The notes beneath the pieces were generated by a model, which was not told the origin of the DNA, searched no databases, and was given only the letters and a program-made list of their open reading frames with translations. The position numbers were made by a program, and so were the translations under genes. Of a stretch of DNA of 64,000 bases, positions 43,849 through 53,375 are shown piece after piece (within the stretch, counting starts at the first letter, position 1; every line of letters begins with the position of its first letter). The stretch spans positions 10,304-74,303 of the forward strand of contig JAWODZ010000105.1 in NCBI GenBank assembly GCA_046483025.1. Reading direction: 5' to 3'. The DNA is from CAYUAG01 sp046483025 (lineage in GTDB: Bacteria; Zhuqueibacterota; QNDG01; CAYUAG01).

Positions 43849-44457
43849 ATGAAGTTAAAAAGTAAAACCTCAGTCATAATACTTGTTATTTTTGTTTTAG
43901 TCTCATCTGTTTATTCCCAGAGTACTAAGGTGTTAAAATTTAAGGGTGGTTACTTCAATCCAAAAAGCTTAAAAGGTAGCATAATTTTCAGTGGAAGCTA
44001 TGGTATTGCTGTAGACGAAAGAGTTGATTTAAGTTTTGGGATCTCCTATTTTAATAAGACAAGTAAATCTAAAGATGTAAAATATGAGTTAACCCAAGAG
44101 GATGTAGATTATGATGTTGTTGATGAGACTAAAGAGTATTCTCATACTCTTTTACCTTTATCAGTTGATCTTACTGCTTCTTTTCCCATGCAGCGATCTT
44201 TTGCCTGGATTGCAGGGGGAGGATTAACTTATGAGTTTTTATTTTTAAAAGATGCCACTTTTTCTGGTTTTGGATGGAATGTCTTTCTGGGAATTGAATA
44301 TGAGATCGGCAGCCGTTCTTCTTTTATTTTAGAAGGTTTTTATAATAGTTGTAAACCAAAGGGAAAAAAAGATTTTCCAGATATTGGTAAAAAAACTGCT
44401 GAGGTTAATGTTTCCGGAATCGGGATACGCGGTGGTATTAAACTGGTGTTGTTTTAG
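43849..44457 (+). CDS. Predicted outer-membrane beta-barrel protein
   Basis: A 202-residue protein with a signal peptide (SVIILVIFVLVSSVYSQ, cut after Q24). The mature part alternates hydrophobic and polar residues in strands of eight to ten residues, for example GIAVDERVDLSFGISYF and WNVFLGIEYEIGSRSSFILEGFY, and ends in phenylalanine, as outer-membrane barrels do. About eight strands fit. No enzymatic motif is seen. It has an AGAGAGGAAA ribosome site and appears monocistronic, with a diverged repeat downstream. Confidence 0.75.
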   Translation: MKLKSKTSVIILVIFVLVSSVYSQSTKVLKFKGGYFNPKSLKGSIIFSGSYGIAVDERVDLSFGISYFNKTSKSKDVKYELTQEDVDYDVVDETKEYSHTLLPLSVDLTASFPMQRSFAWIAGGGLTYEFLFLKDATFSGFGWNVFLGIEYEIGSRSSFILEGFYNSCKPKGKKDFPDIGKKTAEVNVSGIGIRGGIKLVLF

Positions 44458-44522
44458 GGAAGTATAAGACAGATCGTGAGGACGTTAGAGCAATAGTAGA
44501 TTTTGTATAACAGCCAATTATC

Positions 44523-44616
44523 GTTGAGATGAGTGAGACAGGGAGAATCGGAAAAACAGGGTGTCGGAGAAGGATGATAGAGAGCAGGTAGTATAAATTA
44601 TGGTCAGTGGCTTTTT
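44523..44616. repeat. Purine-rich intergenic repeat, copy 2
   Basis: Collinear with 16423-16510 by GTTGAGATGAGTGA, GGAGAA and GTCAGTGG blocks. It lies in the gap between the barrel gene and the rhomboid gene. No coding potential is seen. Confidence 0.45.
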
Positions 44617-44691
44617 ACAGCAGTCAGAGCTCTATGTCCTGAAATATATAATTTATACAGTGTAATAAAAAAATAATTCAAGGTGATAAAA

Positions 44692-45510
44692 ATGTATTCA
44701 ACTAATCAAATGCGATGGAGGATTGGGGGAGGGGGTATAACCCAGGCAGTGAAGACCCTTCTCATTGCCAATGGTGTGGTATACCTTTTACAAATGCTTA
44801 TAGGTCCCCAAATGATTATTGCCCTAGGTTTAATTCCGAGATTTTCCTGGTCAAGGTTATTCATCTGGCAATTTTTTACCTATATGTTTCTGCATGGAAA
44901 TTTTTTCCATATCTTGTTGAATATGTATGCTCTCTGGATTTTTGGAGTGGAAATAGAGAGAATGTGGGGGAAAAAAGAGTTTTACAAATATTATTTTATT
45001 ACCGGAGTAGGAGCAGGGGTTATTCATACCATTCTGACTCCTATGTCAACAATACCTACTATCGGTGCTTCAGGAGCAGTTATGGGCGTTTTAACTGCTT
45101 ATGCTGTTATGTTTCCCAATAGGATCATTACTCTTTTACTCTTTTTTGTTTTCCCTGTACAGATGCGGGCCAGAACCCTTGCGTTTCTATTTGTTGGCAT
45201 GTCACTTTTAGGCGGTATTTCAGGAAGTGCGGATGGAGTAGCTCATTTTGCCCATCTTGGGGGGATGCTGATTGGATATATTTATATGAAAAAAGGATTG
45301 CGTTTTGACTGGATAATTAATAAATATAAAGAATGGAAAAGACGCAGAAAAATATCTGTTGACAATCAGAAGCGGGAAGAAAGAGAAAAAATGAAAAGAA
45401 TAGTGGATCATATACTTGATAAAGCAAATCAGGTGGGAATGGAGAATCTTACCAAGGATGAAAAAAGTTTCCTTAAAAAAGCAAGTAAGATTTTAAAAAA
45501 GGATACCTAA
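44692..45510 (+). CDS. Rhomboid-family intramembrane serine protease
   Basis: A 272-residue membrane protein with about six transmembrane helices. The catalytic serine is in TIGASGAVMGVL and the catalytic histidine in VAHFAHLGGMLIGYIY. The HGNFFHILLNMYALWIFG segment is the conserved L1-TM2 region. The cytoplasmic C-terminal tail is basic and ends with the ENLTKDEKSFLKKASK motif seen in many bacterial rhomboids. Substrates are unknown. The ATG at 44692 is chosen because AAGGTGAT lies upstream; a GTG at 44683 overlaps that site. The amidase gene follows after 16 bases. Confidence 0.93.
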   Translation: MYSTNQMRWRIGGGGITQAVKTLLIANGVVYLLQMLIGPQMIIALGLIPRFSWSRLFIWQFFTYMFLHGNFFHILLNMYALWIFGVEIERMWGKKEFYKYYFITGVGAGVIHTILTPMSTIPTIGASGAVMGVLTAYAVMFPNRIITLLLFFVFPVQMRARTLAFLFVGMSLLGGISGSADGVAHFAHLGGMLIGYIYMKKGLRFDWIINKYKEWKRRRKISVDNQKREEREKMKRIVDHILDKANQVGMENLTKDEKSFLKKASKILKKDT

Positions 45511-45526
45511 TTGTTAAATATAAAAA

Positions 45527-47047
45527 ATGAATTTTAGAACTATGACATCAATAAGAATTTTTATATGCTTTGCTTTTTTATCTCTCTTAATATTTGTTAA
45601 TAATAATGGCTTTGCCTTTCAAAAAAGAGAGATTACACTTAAATTAGAGCATTCAGAACAAAGTTGTTCTATTCCTGCTCTCATTAAGGATGAAGTAACC
45701 TATTTTTCTTTAAAGACATTTGCTGAACGCTTAAATTTTAAATATTTTATTAATGAGAAAAAAAGGAAGATAGTAATACAATTGGGAACCGGTTCTCTAA
45801 TCGTTTCTGGATATAATCCTTTTTTAATTCTTGATGAAGAAATTTATCAAATGCCTCTGGTTACTGTTGATACCGGAGATGACATCTATGTTCCTGCTGC
45901 AATCTTTATTACCATTGTAGGATACAGATTTTTTGATGATATTAGTTTTAATAATGATAGTAAGGTTTTAACTGTAAACAGATTCAATTATAATATTCTA
46001 AGTATTAATGTTGAGACCAAAAACAATGGGAGTTCACTGCACATCCATACAAATGGGAAATTTGAAAAATCTGATATATCTACATCTTTCAGGCATGGGT
46101 GGTTATATGTTACAGTTTTGGGAGGAAAAATTGATACAGTGCAGAATTCTACGGATACAAAAAGAGGAATTGTTGATAAAATTGTAGCTTTTCAATTTGA
46201 TAAATCTTCTCAAATAACTTTTAAATTAGATAGAGAAATTAATGATAAATCAATTGATGTTAAAGACAATGAAATAATTATTTCTGTTTGGCATAAAGTG
46301 CAGCCAGTTATGGAAACAGATAACTCTATTGCTTCTGTCCGAGAAAAATGGTTAATAGACAGAATTATAATAGACCCCGGACATGGGGGGAGAGACCCGG
46401 GAGCTGTAGGTCCTAACGGAACAAAGGAAAAAGATATAACTCTTGACATTTCTAAACGGCTAAAAACATTACTGGAGGATAGATTGGATGTAAAAGTATT
46501 TCTTACCAGAAATGATGATTCCTATGTGGGATTGCAGGAACGTACAAAGTTTGCCAACAAAATGAACGGAAAACTTTTTATCAGTATCCATGCTAATGCA
46601 ACCAGAAATAATAATGTGAGAGGTTTTTCAACCTGGGTTTTAGGAAAGAGTAAAACCAAGATGGCTTTAGAGGTTGCTGAAAAAGAAAATTCAGTTATTG
46701 AATATGATGACAGCTATACTGAGTATAAAGATGCTTCCTATATTTTGAATGCTATAGCCCAGAATTCTTATCTGAATGAGAGTCTTGATATGGCAGATAT
46801 AGTTAACGATCATTTAAAGGTAAGAACCAGAATCCAACAGTGGGGTAAGGGGGTATTTCAGGCAGGATTTTTTGTTTTGGTGGGTGCTTCCATGCCCAGG
46901 GTTTTGGTAGAAACAGCTTTTTTATCCAACCCCTATGAAGAGCGTCAACTACGGACCAGGACATTCCGACAAAAAATTGCACTTGCTCTTTATGAAAGCA
47001 TATTAAAATTCAAAAAAAAATATGAGAAAGAGATCGGAACCGGATAA
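45527..47047 (+). CDS. N-acetylmuramoyl-L-alanine amidase (AmiC type)
   Basis: A 506-residue secreted amidase that removes stem peptides from peptidoglycan at division. After a signal segment (FICFAFLSLLIFVNNNGFAF) comes a copper-amine-oxidase-like N-terminal domain (about residues 35-140), then an AMIN-like beta domain (about 150-255). The catalytic Amidase_3 domain (280-500) has zinc ligands in IIDPGHGGRDPGA, TKEKDITLDI and FISIHANA and the catalytic glutamate in VLVETAFLSN. All are intact. The ribosome site is weak. Confidence 0.93.
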   Translation: MNFRTMTSIRIFICFAFLSLLIFVNNNGFAFQKREITLKLEHSEQSCSIPALIKDEVTYFSLKTFAERLNFKYFINEKKRKIVIQLGTGSLIVSGYNPFLILDEEIYQMPLVTVDTGDDIYVPAAIFITIVGYRFFDDISFNNDSKVLTVNRFNYNILSINVETKNNGSSLHIHTNGKFEKSDISTSFRHGWLYVTVLGGKIDTVQNSTDTKRGIVDKIVAFQFDKSSQITFKLDREINDKSIDVKDNEIIISVWHKVQPVMETDNSIASVREKWLIDRIIIDPGHGGRDPGAVGPNGTKEKDITLDISKRLKTLLEDRLDVKVFLTRNDDSYVGLQERTKFANKMNGKLFISIHANATRNNNVRGFSTWVLGKSKTKMALEVAEKENSVIEYDDSYTEYKDASYILNAIAQNSYLNESLDMADIVNDHLKVRTRIQQWGKGVFQAGFFVLVGASMPRVLVETAFLSNPYEERQLRTRTFRQKIALALYESILKFKKKYEKEIGTG

Positions 47048-47154
47048 AAAAGAATTCTAAAAATTACTTGCAACTTGTTATTGAATAAATTACATTACGT
47101 TTTAGGTTTATGGTTAATTTTTGAAATTACCAGTAAATTATGTAGGAGATTTGT

Positions 47155-49068
47155 ATGAAAAATAAAGGTATTATTAAAACGATAATCATCATAGGTTTAG
47201 TAAGCTGGGCATTGTATGCTCTTTACCCTACCTATAAATATTTAACCTTACCTGAAGAAAAAAGAACTGAGCTTGAGAAAGAGGGAAAGCTGGTCTCATT
47301 AATCAATCAATCCATTAACCTGGGACTTGATTTGCAGGGGGGGATCCGACTTGTGTATGAAGTGGATTTACCAAAATTAGTAGAACAGCTTGCAGAGAAC
47401 AAGGATGAAAATTTGAATGAAATATTAAACAGAACCCGGGAACAGATGAATGTCAGTACCAGAGATTTTTTGAATATTCTACAGGATGAATTTGAGAAAC
47501 AGGATATATCTATGAACAGATATTGGGGTGAACGGGGCGATTCGGAAAGCCGGGTGGTAAAATATCTGGATAAAGAAGCCGAGGAGGCGATGACCCGTTC
47601 TTTACATAAATTAAGAAACAGGGTGGATCAGTTTGGAGTTTCCGAACCGAATCTTCAGAGATTGCGAGATCGAAGGATTTTAGTTGAGCTGCCAGGTTTA
47701 TCAGATCCGAGGATGGCTAAAGAACTGATAGGGCGTACTGCGCTTTTGGAATTTAAAATGTTAGCACCCCCGGAAGAATTTACTCAATTAATACAAGATA
47801 TTGATAACACTTTAGCCAAAGAAAAAGGAGTTGTAAAGACTGACAAGGAGAGTACAATTGACAGCACTCAGGCAGATACTGTAGAAACTGAAACCAGGGA
47901 AAGTGAAGATGAAGTTGTAAGTGTTAATGAGCTGTTTGGAGAGATTGAAGAAGTTCAAACAGATACAAGCGGAGCTTCAGAGGACTCAACAGTTTTAGTT
48001 GATAAAAAGATTTTTAAAGAACACCCTTTTCTGGCTTTGCTGCGTACAGGTCAGGAAGGAAGAGTAATTGTTCCTGTTGATAATGTCAGAGCTGTTAATA
48101 AAATATTAGAGAGAGAGGATATTAAGAAATTATACCCTCAAGGCACTGAACTTGTATGGGCTTCAGAGACAGATCAGGTTGGAGATAAATCTTATCGGAG
48201 ACTTTATCTTTTAAAAGATAAAGCTGAGTTAACCGGAAAATATCTTAAAGATGCAGATGTAGGAATCGGGAACCAGATGCAGACTGCCGGAAGTGCTGTG
48301 GTAAATTTTACTCTGGACAGAACCGGTGCCAGGATTATAAGAAGAGTTACGAGTGCGAATCTTCATAAAATGATGGCAATAGTGCTTGATAATAGAGTTG
48401 TAACTGCAGCAGAGATACAGAGTAAATTAGGAGCAAACAATCAAATTACCGGGATCGGAAGTATGGACAGAGCAAAGATGATTGCAATTGTTTTACGAGT
48501 GGGAGCACTTGATGCCCCTATCCATATCGCTGAGGAGAGGAGAGTAGGGCCTTCCTTAGGGAGAGATTCAATCAATCAGGGAAAATGGTCTGCAATCATT
48601 GGTATGGCACTGGTAATATTATTTATGGTTATTTACTATAAAGGATCCGGTTTAATTGCAAATATAGCTTTAATTTTAAATCTAATACTGGTAATGGCGG
48701 TTTTAGCTCAATTTGGTTTTACTTTAACTTTACCAGGTGTAGCAGGAATTGTTTTAACTATTGGTATGGCAGTTGATGCGAATGTGTTGGTTTTTGAAAG
48801 AATTCGGGAGGAATTAGATACAGGGAAAACGGTTCGTGCTTCAATCGATGCCGGATATTCAAGAGCATTTATTACTATACTGGATGCTAATTTAACTACT
48901 TTATTAACAGCACTTGTTCTATATCAGTTTGGGACCGGTCCGGTAAGGGGATTTGCAGTAACCCTATCTATTGGTATCCTGGCAAGTATGTTTACAGTGT
49001 TGGTGGTTACCAGGCATATATTTTATTTTATCACTTCCAGAAAAACCTTAACCAAACTTAGTATTTAA
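47155..49068 (+). CDS. secD: Protein translocase subunit SecD
   Basis: SecD works with SecF to drive late export through SecYEG using the proton gradient. The 637-residue protein has the N-terminal helix, GLDLQGGIRLVYEVD, the P1 domain, a conserved ELPGLSDPRMAKELIGRTA segment, and five C-terminal helices with the signature GMAVDANVLVFERIREEL. A low-complexity, Asp/Glu/Thr-rich insertion lies at residues about 223-280, within the periplasmic P1 domain. TAGGAGA precedes the ATG. secF follows 40 bases downstream. Confidence 0.96.
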   Translation: MKNKGIIKTIIIIGLVSWALYALYPTYKYLTLPEEKRTELEKEGKLVSLINQSINLGLDLQGGIRLVYEVDLPKLVEQLAENKDENLNEILNRTREQMNVSTRDFLNILQDEFEKQDISMNRYWGERGDSESRVVKYLDKEAEEAMTRSLHKLRNRVDQFGVSEPNLQRLRDRRILVELPGLSDPRMAKELIGRTALLEFKMLAPPEEFTQLIQDIDNTLAKEKGVVKTDKESTIDSTQADTVETETRESEDEVVSVNELFGEIEEVQTDTSGASEDSTVLVDKKIFKEHPFLALLRTGQEGRVIVPVDNVRAVNKILEREDIKKLYPQGTELVWASETDQVGDKSYRRLYLLKDKAELTGKYLKDADVGIGNQMQTAGSAVVNFTLDRTGARIIRRVTSANLHKMMAIVLDNRVVTAAEIQSKLGANNQITGIGSMDRAKMIAIVLRVGALDAPIHIAEERRVGPSLGRDSINQGKWSAIIGMALVILFMVIYYKGSGLIANIALILNLILVMAVLAQFGFTLTLPGVAGIVLTIGMAVDANVLVFERIREELDTGKTVRASIDAGYSRAFITILDANLTTLLTALVLYQFGTGPVRGFAVTLSIGILASMFTVLVVTRHIFYFITSRKTLTKLSI

Positions 49069-49108
49069 TTATTAACAAATAAGAGATATATATAGAAAGG
49101 AATTATAC

Positions 49109-50044
49109 ATGCGATTATTCAAAAATCCATCCATAAATTTCTTATCAAAACGAAGAATAGGATATATTATATCCCTGACCTTGATTGTTGTAGGTATTGT
49201 TTCATTGATTATTAAAGGTGGACCAAATTATGGGATAGATTTTAAGGGGGGGACTTCTGTAGTGATAAGATTTTTTGAGGATATTACTACTGCACAGCTT
49301 AGAAATATTCTTTCAGGTTCAGAAATATCTAATGCTGAAATAAAGAGTTTTGGAACTAAAAGAGAATTTTTAATTTATATTGAACAGCAGCGAGGAATTT
49401 CTGCTGCCCAAATGGCTGAGAAGGTTCAAACTATCATAGATGAATCTCTTACCGGAAAGGAGTATGAGACAAGAAAAGTAGAAACTATTGGTCCAAAGAT
49501 CGGGAAAAAATTAAGAAATTCTGCTATCTGGGCTATCCTGGTAGCGCTGTTGTTGATTTTAATATATATTGGGATAAGATTTGAACTTTTATTTGCTGTC
49601 GGTGCAATTATTGCTCTTTTTCATGATGTATTAATAACATTAGGAATATTTAGTCTATTGAATATTGAAATTTCCATAAAAGAGATTGCAGCGTTCCTTA
49701 CCATTGTAGGGTATTCTTTGAATGATACAATTGTGGTTTATGACAGGATTAGAGAAAATTTAAAAGTATTACGCAGAGAAGACCTTTTCAGTGTATTGAA
49801 TAAAAGTATAAATCAATGTTTGAGTAGAACAGTTGTGACCTCTGTTACAACCTTTATTGTTGTCCTTATTTTATTTATTTTTGGGGGGGAAGTATTAAAA
49901 GGATTTTCATTTGCCATGTTGGTAGGCGTGGTTGTTGGAACGTATTCCTCGATTTTTGTTGCCAGTCCGGCTATTTTTGAGTGGCAGAATAAACATGGTG
50001 GAAAACGTAAACTTAAGATGGCAAAGAGGAAAAGAAAAAGATAA
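49109..50044 (+). CDS. secF: Protein translocase subunit SecF
   Basis: The partner of SecD, 311 residues with six transmembrane helices. The N-terminal YGIDFKGGTSVVI is the SecF motif, and GYSLNDTIVVYDRIRENL is the proton-path signature. The C terminus is very basic (KRKLKMAKRKRKR), typical of the cytoplasmic tail. An AAAGGAA site precedes the ATG. The STAS gene follows after 18 bases and is likely cotranscribed. Confidence 0.96.
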   Translation: MRLFKNPSINFLSKRRIGYIISLTLIVVGIVSLIIKGGPNYGIDFKGGTSVVIRFFEDITTAQLRNILSGSEISNAEIKSFGTKREFLIYIEQQRGISAAQMAEKVQTIIDESLTGKEYETRKVETIGPKIGKKLRNSAIWAILVALLLILIYIGIRFELLFAVGAIIALFHDVLITLGIFSLLNIEISIKEIAAFLTIVGYSLNDTIVVYDRIRENLKVLRREDLFSVLNKSINQCLSRTVVTSVTTFIVVLILFIFGGEVLKGFSFAMLVGVVVGTYSSIFVASPAIFEWQNKHGGKRKLKMAKRKRKR

Positions 50045-50062
50045 ATTTTTAGTGAGGATGGT

Positions 50063-50407
50063 ATGAAGTTTACAATTGAGGAGAGGGATAATATTATTTT
50101 AATACGCATGGAGGGAGATGTGATCGGGGGGCCGGACGCAGCCACTATTTCAGAGAAAATTCGTGATTTTTTATCTCAGGGAAAGAAAAAATTCATAATC
50201 GATTTAAAATCGGTGAGATGGATGAACAGTTCTGGTCTGGGGGTCTTAATCGGATGTTTAACTACAGTACGAAACAATCAAGGAAAACTGATTCTGCTGC
50301 ATATTCCCACAAAAGTTAAGGAATTACTCAAACTCACTAAACTGGAACGGGTTTTTCAGCAATTTGAGAATGAGGATACAGCGATTGAAAATTTTAAGGA
50401 AAAATAA
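50063..50407 (+). CDS. STAS-domain anti-sigma-factor antagonist
   Basis: A 114-residue SpoIIAA/RsbV-like STAS protein. The phosphorylatable serine region is SVRWMNSSGLGVLIG (S56/S57), with Asn in place of the usual Asp before it. Such proteins free sigma factors or other targets from a kinase-type anti-sigma factor. No RsbW-like kinase or PP2C phosphatase gene is nearby, so its partners are encoded elsewhere. A GTGAGGA site precedes the ATG. Its 3' end overlaps the purA start. Confidence 0.9.
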   Translation: MKFTIEERDNIILIRMEGDVIGGPDAATISEKIRDFLSQGKKKFIIDLKSVRWMNSSGLGVLIGCLTTVRNNQGKLILLHIPTKVKELLKLTKLERVFQQFENEDTAIENFKEK

Positions 50408-51680
50408 TAAACAGGTAAAACTTATTACCGGACTTCAGTGGGGTGATGAAGGTAAGGGCAAAGTTGTTGATCTTTTTTCAGAAAAGATTGATATTGTGGC
50501 TCGATTTCAGGGTGGTGCAAATGCCGGTCATACAGTAAAAATTGATGATGAAGTGTATATTTTGCATCTTTTACCCTCGGGCATTTTACATGAAAATGTT
50601 ACATGTGTAATTGGAAATGGAGTAGTGATCCATCCTGACACTCTACTCTCAGAGATAAATGATTTAGAGAAAAAAGGTCTGAGTATTTATGACAGGCTTT
50701 TGATAAGCTATGGTGCTCATTTGATTCTTCCTTATCATAAAGAAATTGAGGCTATTCAGGAAGAGAACAGTGAATATTCAATTGGTACGACCAGAAGGGG
50801 TATCGGGCCTGCTTATGCGGATAAGGCCTATAGAACAGGAATAAGGATGGGAGATTTATTTTATGAAAAAAAATATAAAGAAATTGTAACAAAAAATATC
50901 GACCATTATAATAAAATTATTCAGAATGTTTATGGCAGATCCGGTGTTGATAAAAATTCAGTAGTGGAACGTCTTGAACGGTTTGCCCATAAAATCAAGG
51001 GAAATATAGCTGATACCAGCTATTTTATGAATACTAAGATCAAGGAAGGAAAAAAGGTATTACTTGAAGGTGCGCAGGGAATGCTTTTGGATATTGATCT
51101 CGGCACCTATCCTTTTGTTACTTCTTCAAATACAACTATCGGAGGTGTTTTCAGCGGATTGGGTATAAGTCCTAAAAAGGTAGATTACAATATTGGCATA
51201 TTAAAAGCATATACCACTCGGGTTGGACGTGGCCCTTTCCCTACTGAACTGACAAGGGAGATTGGTGAGGAATTACGCGAGCGGGGAGGAGAATATGGTG
51301 CTACTACCGGCAGACCCCGTAGATGCGGATGGCTTGACTGTGTTTTAGCTAAATTTTCCACTGAAATAAATGGTATTGATTCTCTGGCATTAACTAAAAT
51401 TGATGTTTTGGATTTTCTTGAAGAGATAAAAATTTGTACCGGTTATAAAGTAAACGGCGAATTACAGAAAGATTATTTAACCGATCTTACGGTTCTAGAT
51501 AAGGTTGAACCTGTATATGAAGTTGTACCAGGATGGCAGCAATCCACATCTACAATAAAAAAGTATAAGGATCTTCCAAAAGAATTACTTAATTACATAC
51601 ATTGTATTGAAGAATCAGTGAAGGCCCCGGTAGGATTGGTCTCTGTGGGGCCGGAAAGAAATGAAACTATATTACGGTAG
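50385..51680 (+). CDS. purA: Adenylosuccinate synthetase PurA
   Basis: PurA joins IMP and aspartate with GTP on the way to AMP. The protein is about 431 residues, with GLQWGDEGKGKVVDLF at the N terminus, FQGGANAGHTV, TTRRGIGPAYADKAYRTG, GAQGMLLDIDLGTYPFVTSS and TTGRPRRCGWLDCV. No ATG lies immediately before the conserved opening. The likeliest start is TTG at 50385, eight bases after GAGGA; an ATG at 50370 and a TTG at 50364 are alternatives. Each lies inside the STAS gene, so translation is probably coupled. Confidence 0.95.
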   Translation: MKILRKNNKQVKLITGLQWGDEGKGKVVDLFSEKIDIVARFQGGANAGHTVKIDDEVYILHLLPSGILHENVTCVIGNGVVIHPDTLLSEINDLEKKGLSIYDRLLISYGAHLILPYHKEIEAIQEENSEYSIGTTRRGIGPAYADKAYRTGIRMGDLFYEKKYKEIVTKNIDHYNKIIQNVYGRSGVDKNSVVERLERFAHKIKGNIADTSYFMNTKIKEGKKVLLEGAQGMLLDIDLGTYPFVTSSNTTIGGVFSGLGISPKKVDYNIGILKAYTTRVGRGPFPTELTREIGEELRERGGEYGATTGRPRRCGWLDCVLAKFSTEINGIDSLALTKIDVLDFLEEIKICTGYKVNGELQKDYLTDLTVLDKVEPVYEVVPGWQQSTSTIKKYKDLPKELLNYIHCIEESVKAPVGLVSVGPERNETILR

Positions 51681-51800
51681 CTATGGCAATTTTCTATAAA
51701 TACTAATGTAGCTTACTGTTGGCAAATTATTATCAGAAACTTCATTTTAAAAAATTAACTATTTTTTTATATTTTTAACAAATAATAATGATTTGTTCTC

Positions 51801-53363
51801 ATGGCAAAGAAAAAAAGTAAAATTTTATGGGTGGATGATGAAATCGATCATCTAAAATCTCACATTCTTTTTCTGGAACAGAGAGGATATCTGGTTGTTC
51901 CGGTAACCAATGCTGAAGATGCCATAACCTATGTAAAAAAAGAGTATTTTGATCTTATTCTTGTTGATGAAGTGATGCCCGGCCTTCAGGGGCTGGAGGC
52001 AGTATCCATATTAAAAGACATCAATCCTTCTCTGCCTATAATTATGATCACTAAGAGTGAAGAAGAAAACTTGATGGAAGAAGCTATTGGCGAAAATATA
52101 GATGATTATTTAACCAAACCTGTTAATCCAAGTCAGATTCTTTCCTCCTGTAAAAGAATTTTAGAAAAGAAAAGAATTGCAGATGAAAAACTTATTAGAG
52201 ATTATACTCAGGAGTTTCGGAAAATTTCATCTATGCTGAATCAATCAATTTCCTACAATGACTGGATTAGTATTTTTACCAGCCTGGCAGAGAGAATGGT
52301 TGATATTGATAATTATCCCAATTCCGAGCTTCGTCAAATAATTGATGACCAGTTAAAGGAATGTAATAGTGTTTTTGGAAATTATATTGAAAATAATTAT
52401 TTGAATTGGATACAGGGAAATGACAGACCAGTTTTATCTCCGGATATAATTACAAAATATGTAATCCCTTTGCTTAAAAAAAAGCAGAAGGTGCTTTTTA
52501 TTCTCATTGATAATTTACGGGTTGATCAATGGATGTCGATTGAACCCGTATTATATGAGTTTTTTAATATAAAGCGAGAATATTACTATTCCATTCTGCC
52601 AACAGCTACTCCTTACAGCAGGAATAGTATATTTGCTGGTATGTTTCCCTATGAAATTGAAAAAATTCATCCTAAACTTTGGAAATTAAGTGACGATGAT
52701 GAATCCAGTCAAAATAGATACGAGGATAAATTTTTGGGAGAACAGTTGCAAAGAAGGGGGGTACATCTTGATAATGCATTTAAATATGTTAAGATTGTCA
52801 ATCAAAAAAAAGCAAAAGAAACTGTAAAGAAAATAAATGAATATTTATCTGTTCCCTTGACAGCAATGGTTTTTAATTTTGTTGATATTCTCTCTCACCG
52901 CAGCAGTGAATCGGAGATAATCCAGGAAATTATTCCTGATGAGTCTGCATACCGATCCTTAACTAAAAGCTGGTTCCAACATTCTCCTCTGTATTCGATT
53001 TTAAAGATTGTTGCGCAAGAGGATGTGAAGGTTATAATTACCAGTGATCATGGTTCAATACTTACTAAACGGGGTTCTACAGTGTATGCTGACCGGGAAA
53101 CCTCCACCAACCTCAGGTATAAATATGGTAAAGGAATTAGAGGTGATAAAAAAGATTTAATCGAAGTGAAAGATCCCACCACTTTTGGTCTTCCCAGAAA
53201 AGGGTTGAATATAAATTATTTAATTGCAAAAGAAGATGTTTGTTTTATTTATCCTACCAATTACCATAAATTTAATACTAAATTTAATAACAGCTTACAG
53301 CACGGTGGTGTTTCATTACAGGAAATGATCCTGCCAATTATTTCACTGGAAAATAAAAAATAA
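51801..53363 (+). CDS. porX: PorX-type response regulator with PglZ domain
   Basis: A 520-residue protein with a receiver domain (residues 1-125; acidic pair D12/D13, phosphoacceptor D56 in LILVDEVMPG, K106 in DDYLTKPV), a helical linker, and a PglZ alkaline-phosphatase-like domain (about 210-515; FILIDNLRVDQW, LPTATPYSRNSIFAG with T270, ITSDHGS, LQHGGVSLQEMILP). This is the PorX architecture, the regulator of type IX secretion genes in Bacteroidota; the PglZ domain of PorX hydrolyses oligonucleotide substrates (known from the family). No PorY kinase or por structural gene is nearby. The tsaE gene follows after 12 bases. Confidence 0.93.
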   Translation: MAKKKSKILWVDDEIDHLKSHILFLEQRGYLVVPVTNAEDAITYVKKEYFDLILVDEVMPGLQGLEAVSILKDINPSLPIIMITKSEEENLMEEAIGENIDDYLTKPVNPSQILSSCKRILEKKRIADEKLIRDYTQEFRKISSMLNQSISYNDWISIFTSLAERMVDIDNYPNSELRQIIDDQLKECNSVFGNYIENNYLNWIQGNDRPVLSPDIITKYVIPLLKKKQKVLFILIDNLRVDQWMSIEPVLYEFFNIKREYYYSILPTATPYSRNSIFAGMFPYEIEKIHPKLWKLSDDDESSQNRYEDKFLGEQLQRRGVHLDNAFKYVKIVNQKKAKETVKKINEYLSVPLTAMVFNFVDILSHRSSESEIIQEIIPDESAYRSLTKSWFQHSPLYSILKIVAQEDVKVIITSDHGSILTKRGSTVYADRETSTNLRYKYGKGIRGDKKDLIEVKDPTTFGLPRKGLNINYLIAKEDVCFIYPTNYHKFNTKFNNSLQHGGVSLQEMILPIISLENKK

Positions 53364-53375
53364 TAATCAACATTC

